A program made the translations under genes and the position numbers. The notes below the pieces were generated by a model. It was not told the DNA's origin. It made no database searches and worked only from the letters and a program-made list of their open reading frames with translations. This document shows, piece after piece, positions 60,516-64,000 of a stretch of DNA of 64,000 bases. The first letter of the stretch is position 1; every line of letters starts with the position of its first letter. Location of the stretch: positions 62,001-126,000 of the forward strand of contig JAFKKG010000019.1 in NCBI GenBank assembly GCA_017305715.1. Direction: 5' to 3'. The stretch is from Hyphomicrobiales bacterium. Lineage in GTDB: Bacteria > Pseudomonadota > Alphaproteobacteria > Rhizobiales > Xanthobacteraceae.

Positions 60516-63209
60516 ATGTCGACCTATCGGCTGAAAAATCTGCTGGCACCCCATTCGGTCGCGCTGGTCGGCGCCAGCCCGCGCCAGGGCTCGGTCGGCC
60601 GGGCCATTCTCAACAATATCGGCAAAGCAAAATTCGCGGGCGAATTCGGGCTGGTGAATCCGTGCCATTCCGAGATCGACGGCGTCGCCACGGTCGGCAG
60701 CCTTTCCGGATTGTCCTTCGTGCCGGAACTCGTCGTCTTGACGGCGCCGGCGAAATCGATCGCCGGCCTGATCGATGAGGCAGGCCGCCGCGGCACGGTC
60801 GGCGCGGTCATTGTCAGCGCCGGCCTTGGGCATGGTCCGGGCTCGCTGGCGGAAGAGGCCGAACGCGCGGCGAAGCAATACGGGATGCGGCTGATCGGTC
60901 CCAATTGCCTGGGCATCATGATGCCCGGCGTAAACCTCAACGCCAGCTTTTCCGCGCATATGCCGGACAAGGGAAATTTGGCGCTGATCTCGCAATCCGG
61001 CGCCATCGCCGCGGGTATGGTGGACTGGGCGGCGCAGCGCGCCGTCGGTTTTTCGGGAATCGTGTCGATCGGCGACCAGCTCGACGTCGATATCGCCGAT
61101 CTCCTCGACTATTTCGCTATGGACGAAAAAACGCAGGCCATCCTGCTTTATATCGAAGCGATCAAGGACGCACGGAAGTTCATGTCGGCGGCGCGCGCCG
61201 CCGCACGAATTAAACCGGTCGTCGTCGTTAAGTCCGGCCGCATGGCGCAAGGCGCCAGGGCCGCCGCGACCCATACCGGTGCGCTGGCAGGCTCGGACGC
61301 CGTTTACGACGCCGCGTTCCTGAGGGCCGGCATGCTGCGAGTCTCGGACCTGCGCGAGCTGTTCGACTGCGCGGAGACGCTGGGCCGGCTCAAATCGCCG
61401 CCGGGCAAGCGGCTGGCGATCCTGACCAATGGCGGCGGCATCGGTGTGCTCGCGATCGACCGGCTGGTCGAACTGGGTGGCATTCCCGCCGCTGTCGCGC
61501 CTGATGTCCGCGAGAAGCTGGATGCGGTGTTGCCGCCGACATGGTCGCGGTCAAACCCCGTCGATATCATCGGCGACGCCGACTCCGCGCGCTACGCGGC
61601 GGCACTCGAAGTGCTGCTGGCCGATCCCGGCAATGACGCTATTCTGGTCATGAACGTCCAGACCGCGATCGCACGCGCCGACGAAATCGCGGCTACGGTG
61701 ACTGACGTGGTCCGGAAATACCGCGATCAACAGCGCATGTCGCCCAAGCCGGTTCTCGCGGCCTGGATCGGCGCGGATCAGGAGATCAGCGACATCCTGA
61801 GCGGCGCCGGGATTCCGAACTATCCGACCGAAGACGATGCCGTGCGCGGCTTCATGCATCTGGTGCGGCACCGCGAGGTGGTGGAGGCGCTGGCGCAGGT
61901 TCCGCCGGCGATGCCCGGTGGGTTTACGCCCGCTGTCGAGGCGGCGCGCCGAATCGTTGCCGATGCGCTGAACGACGGCCGGCAGTGGCTCGATCCGATC
62001 GAAATCAAGCGGTTGCTCGACGCCTATGACATCGCGATGGTGCCGACCTATGCCGCCGTCGATGCAGAGCAGGCGGTGGCTCATGCCTCGACAGTTTTCG
62101 CGCAGGGCTCGACCGTCGTGCTCAAGATCATGTCGCGCGATATCGTGCACAAATCCGATGTCGGCGGCGTCGTGCTCAATCTCACCAGCGCCGAGGCGGT
62201 CCGATCAGCGACCTCGGACATTCTGGCGCGGGCGAGAGCCATGCGGCCCGAGGCACGGATATCCGGCGTGATGGTGCAGGCGATGGTGCTGCGGCCGAAG
62301 GCGCGCGAGCTCATCCTCGGCCTCGCCGACGATCCGACCTTTGGCACCGTCGTGGTGTTCGGCTGCGGCGGTACCGCGGTGGAAATCATCAACGACAGGG
62401 CGCTGGCGCTTCCACCGCTGGATCTGCAACTGGCGCGCAGCCTCATTGAGCGCACCCGGGTCTCGCGGCTGCTGCGGGCCTATCGGGATGTGCCGGCGGT
62501 GAAGGAAGATGCGGTTGCGATGGTGCTGGTCAAGCTGGCGCAGATGGCGGCCGACATTCCCGAGATCCGCGGACTGGACATCAATCCGCTGCTGGCCGAC
62601 CAGGCGGGCGTGCTCGCGGTCGATGCGCGCGTCGCGGTCGGTCGGGTGGAACGGAAGTTCCGCGGTTCGGGGCCGGCCAACTTTGCCGTGCGGCCCTATC
62701 CGTCGCAATGGCAGCGTCACATCGAGGTGAAGGATGGCTGGCGGGTTTTCTTGCGCCCGATCCGCCCCGAGGATGAGCCGCTGATTCACGAATTCCTGCG
62801 CCATGTCACCAGCCACGATCTGCGGCTGCGGTTCTTCGCACTGATGAAGGAGTTTTCGCACGAGTTCATCGCGCGTCTGACGCAACTCGACTATGCCCGC
62901 GCGATGGCCTTTGTCGCTTTCGACGAGGCTACCAACGAACTGCTGGGCGTGGTCCGGATTCACTCCGATTCGGTCTACGAGAGTGGCGAATACGCGATCC
63001 TGCTGCGATCCGACCTCAAGGGCAGAGGCCTCGGCTGGGCGTTGATGCAGATGCTCATCGAATATGCGAGGTCCGAAGGCCTCAAGTCGATCTGGGGTGA
63101 TGTCCTGGCCGAAAACACCGTCATGCTCGCCATGTGCCGCAGCCTCGGCTTCCAGGTGAAGCCGGATCCGGCAGAACACGATATCTGCAACGTCAGACTT
63201 GCGCTCTAG
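60516..63209 (+). CDS. Pat-like ADP-forming acyl-CoA ligase/GNAT acetyltransferase
   Basis: An 897-residue protein with the layout of Pat/PatZ-type protein lysine acetyltransferases: a CoA-binding domain (SVALVGASPRQGSVG, about 14-28), ligase CoA and succinyl-CoA synthetase-like parts, an ATP-grasp domain (about 465-680, with HKSDVGGVVLNL) and a C-terminal GNAT domain (about 715-897). Such proteins acetylate acyl-CoA synthetases. H253 in ATHTGALAG sits where ADP-forming ligases carry their phospho-His, so the ligase half may still be active. Given at least five AMP-forming ligases in this window, a role in controlling them is plausible. Confidence 0.92.
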   Translation: MSTYRLKNLLAPHSVALVGASPRQGSVGRAILNNIGKAKFAGEFGLVNPCHSEIDGVATVGSLSGLSFVPELVVLTAPAKSIAGLIDEAGRRGTVGAVIVSAGLGHGPGSLAEEAERAAKQYGMRLIGPNCLGIMMPGVNLNASFSAHMPDKGNLALISQSGAIAAGMVDWAAQRAVGFSGIVSIGDQLDVDIADLLDYFAMDEKTQAILLYIEAIKDARKFMSAARAAARIKPVVVVKSGRMAQGARAAATHTGALAGSDAVYDAAFLRAGMLRVSDLRELFDCAETLGRLKSPPGKRLAILTNGGGIGVLAIDRLVELGGIPAAVAPDVREKLDAVLPPTWSRSNPVDIIGDADSARYAAALEVLLADPGNDAILVMNVQTAIARADEIAATVTDVVRKYRDQQRMSPKPVLAAWIGADQEISDILSGAGIPNYPTEDDAVRGFMHLVRHREVVEALAQVPPAMPGGFTPAVEAARRIVADALNDGRQWLDPIEIKRLLDAYDIAMVPTYAAVDAEQAVAHASTVFAQGSTVVLKIMSRDIVHKSDVGGVVLNLTSAEAVRSATSDILARARAMRPEARISGVMVQAMVLRPKARELILGLADDPTFGTVVVFGCGGTAVEIINDRALALPPLDLQLARSLIERTRVSRLLRAYRDVPAVKEDAVAMVLVKLAQMAADIPEIRGLDINPLLADQAGVLAVDARVAVGRVERKFRGSGPANFAVRPYPSQWQRHIEVKDGWRVFLRPIRPEDEPLIHEFLRHVTSHDLRLRFFALMKEFSHEFIARLTQLDYARAMAFVAFDEATNELLGVVRIHSDSVYESGEYAILLRSDLKGRGLGWALMQMLIEYARSEGLKSIWGDVLAENTVMLAMCRSLGFQVKPDPAEHDICNVRLAL

Positions 63210-63225
63210 CCTCGGTGTCCGATGC

Positions 63226-63459
63226 CTATCCGGAACGGTTTGGTCGCCAGACCGCGACCCCGGATATCACCACCAGCGCCATCCCGCCAAGGCCGATCAA
63301 TTCGATCGATCTCAGGACGAAGGCGAGTTGGAGATACCATTGTGGCTGCTGCTCGATGTCTGCAACCGGTACGGCATCTGGCACTAAGGTCCGGCCAGCC
63401 AGCCAGGCTGCGCCGGCAGTGGCGGCCGATAGCAGGAAGAGCTTCAGATAGGTACGCAT
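63226..63459 (-). CDS. Small membrane protein of unknown function
   Basis: A 77-residue protein with two hydrophobic segments: LKLFLLSAATAGAAWLAG near the start and IELIGLGGMALVVISGVAV near the end. The loop contains EQQPQWYLQ. No family is recognised. It has a GGAGAC ribosome site 6 bases before the ATG, which supports it as a real gene. It converges on the Pat-like gene with 16 bases between. Confidence 0.65.
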   Translation of the reverse strand: MRTYLKLFLLSAATAGAAWLAGRTLVPDAVPVADIEQQPQWYLQLAFVLRSIELIGLGGMALVVISGVAVWRPNRSG

Positions 63460-63523
63460 CGATCGTCTCCGTTTAGGCTTGGCTGGCGACCGTGAGCCTG
63501 GGATCAGCCACGATCAGTTCGCA

Positions 63524-63730
63524 CTAAGGATGCGACACGGCCGTCACGCCGCAGGTATGCATTTTGCCGCGCTCGTTGATCGAGACATATTCGCCGACGA
63601 CGAAGCGTTCGTCCGCAAGATTTGCCCGAACTGGCGGGGCAGGCGAGCGTTCAGCATGGGCGCGCTTGGGTTTCGACGTGTAGGTTTGCTCCCGGGATTG
63701 TGAGATCAGGCAATCGGGGCGCGCGGTGGT
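63524..63730 (-). pseudogene. Small reading frame without a normal start codon
   Basis: Downstream of the DUF6894 gene stop, the same frame stays open from 63730 to a stop at 63524. Its C-terminal part reads ADERFVVGEYVSINERGKMH and then TCGVTAVSHP, which looks protein-like. There is no ATG, GTG or TTG; only CTG (63709) and ATC are near the expected start. It may be a decayed small gene, one that uses a rare start, or a read-through extension of the DUF6894 protein. It was found by reading the reverse strand by eye. Confidence 0.35.
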
Positions 63731-63937
63731 TTAGGTAAAAACGGCTTCCTCGTGGATCGGCTCACGGCTTTCACCAATGACCCGGATCGATAGCCGGGGT
63801 CTGATATCGGGTTCCAGGCATCGCAGGTCAGCAGCCAGATATTTTGCGTACACGACGGCTTCCGAGGCCAACTCGAAGTCACGCCCAACCTGATCGCGGA
63901 TTGGAAGTCTGTCGCTTATGTCGAAATAGAAACGCAT
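63731..63937 (-). CDS. DUF6894-family small protein
   Basis: A 68-residue protein of the DUF6894 family, common in rhizobia. The family pattern MRFYFDISDRLPIRDQVGRDFE, with a helix ASEAVVYAKYLAADLR, is clear. The function is unknown. AGGAG lies seven bases before its ATG. Its stop TAA is followed in the same frame by another open reading frame that lacks a start. Upstream to the window end shows no other gene. Confidence 0.85.
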   Translation of the reverse strand: MRFYFDISDRLPIRDQVGRDFELASEAVVYAKYLAADLRCLEPDIRPRLSIRVIGESREPIHEEAVFT

Positions 63938-64000
63938 GAGCCGCTCCTTTTACCTCGGGCCCAATTGTACGCGGCGCGGCGGCCCGGCAATTGATTTGCG

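Noticed and set aside
63479..63703. Plus-strand frame of 74 codons near the right end
   Set aside because: No recognisable pattern or ribosome site; the reverse strand of the same bases reads more like protein.

Overview
The window reads as a chromosome segment of a high-GC alphaproteobacterium of the Bradyrhizobium/Rhodopseudomonas group. The best evidence is the fixL-fixJ-response regulator-fixK block near 53.5-56.9 kb. Its FixL has the haem ligand at H200, the signalling Arg at R220 and the kinase His at H291, the numbering known for Bradyrhizobium FixL. Other signs are many Liv-type ABC transporters, a large stock of acyl-CoA enzymes, and small proteins typical of this group. I saw no rRNA, tRNA, CRISPR array or insertion sequence.

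Region A (1-11.8 kb) holds the 3' end of a molybdopterin hydroxylase gene, an SDR protein lacking its catalytic Tyr/Lys, an acyl-CoA ligase, a double-domain HxlR regulator facing an orphan Liv-type binding protein across a tandem-repeat operator, a ligase-MaoC-TetR operon, and a divergent acyl-CoA carboxylase beta/alpha pair.

Region B (11.9-39.7 kb) is a large acyl-CoA catabolic island. It contains a complete Liv-type transporter with an embedded acyl-CoA ligase, an acyl-CoA dehydrogenase/carboxylase/enoyl-CoA hydratase operon, a ligase/thiolase-like/DUF35 operon, further ligases, hydratases, dehydrogenases and SDRs, a dienoyl-CoA reductase-type flavoenzyme, a transglutaminase-like protein and a TetR regulator. 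Five intergenic spaces carry the same 16-bp palindrome TCTAAC-N4-GTTAGA (six copies, two in tandem at one promoter) and a sixth carries a weaker version. This implies one TetR-type regulon over about 20 kb. The substrate is not evident; branched, cyclic or terpenoid-like acids are possible.

Region C (39.7-52.0 kb) is a short-chain amide/urea utilisation locus: a Urt-like ABC transporter, formamidase FmdA, FmdB and aliphatic amidase AmiE. Facing it is a two-gene regulatory operon: an NCS1-type permease fused through a Cys-rich domain to a hybrid histidine kinase, and a LuxR-type response regulator. The likely design is a transporter-like receptor that senses an amide or nucleobase and switches on its uptake and hydrolysis.

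Region D (52.0-64 kb) is a low-oxygen regulatory island: fixL, fixJ, a single-domain receiver and a fixK2-like gene, with universal stress, CBS-domain, DUF2892-like, Pat-like acetyltransferase and DUF6894 genes. Four perfect TTGA-N6-TCAA FixK-type boxes and a GTAAGTAG FixJ-type box upstream of fixK tie the island together.
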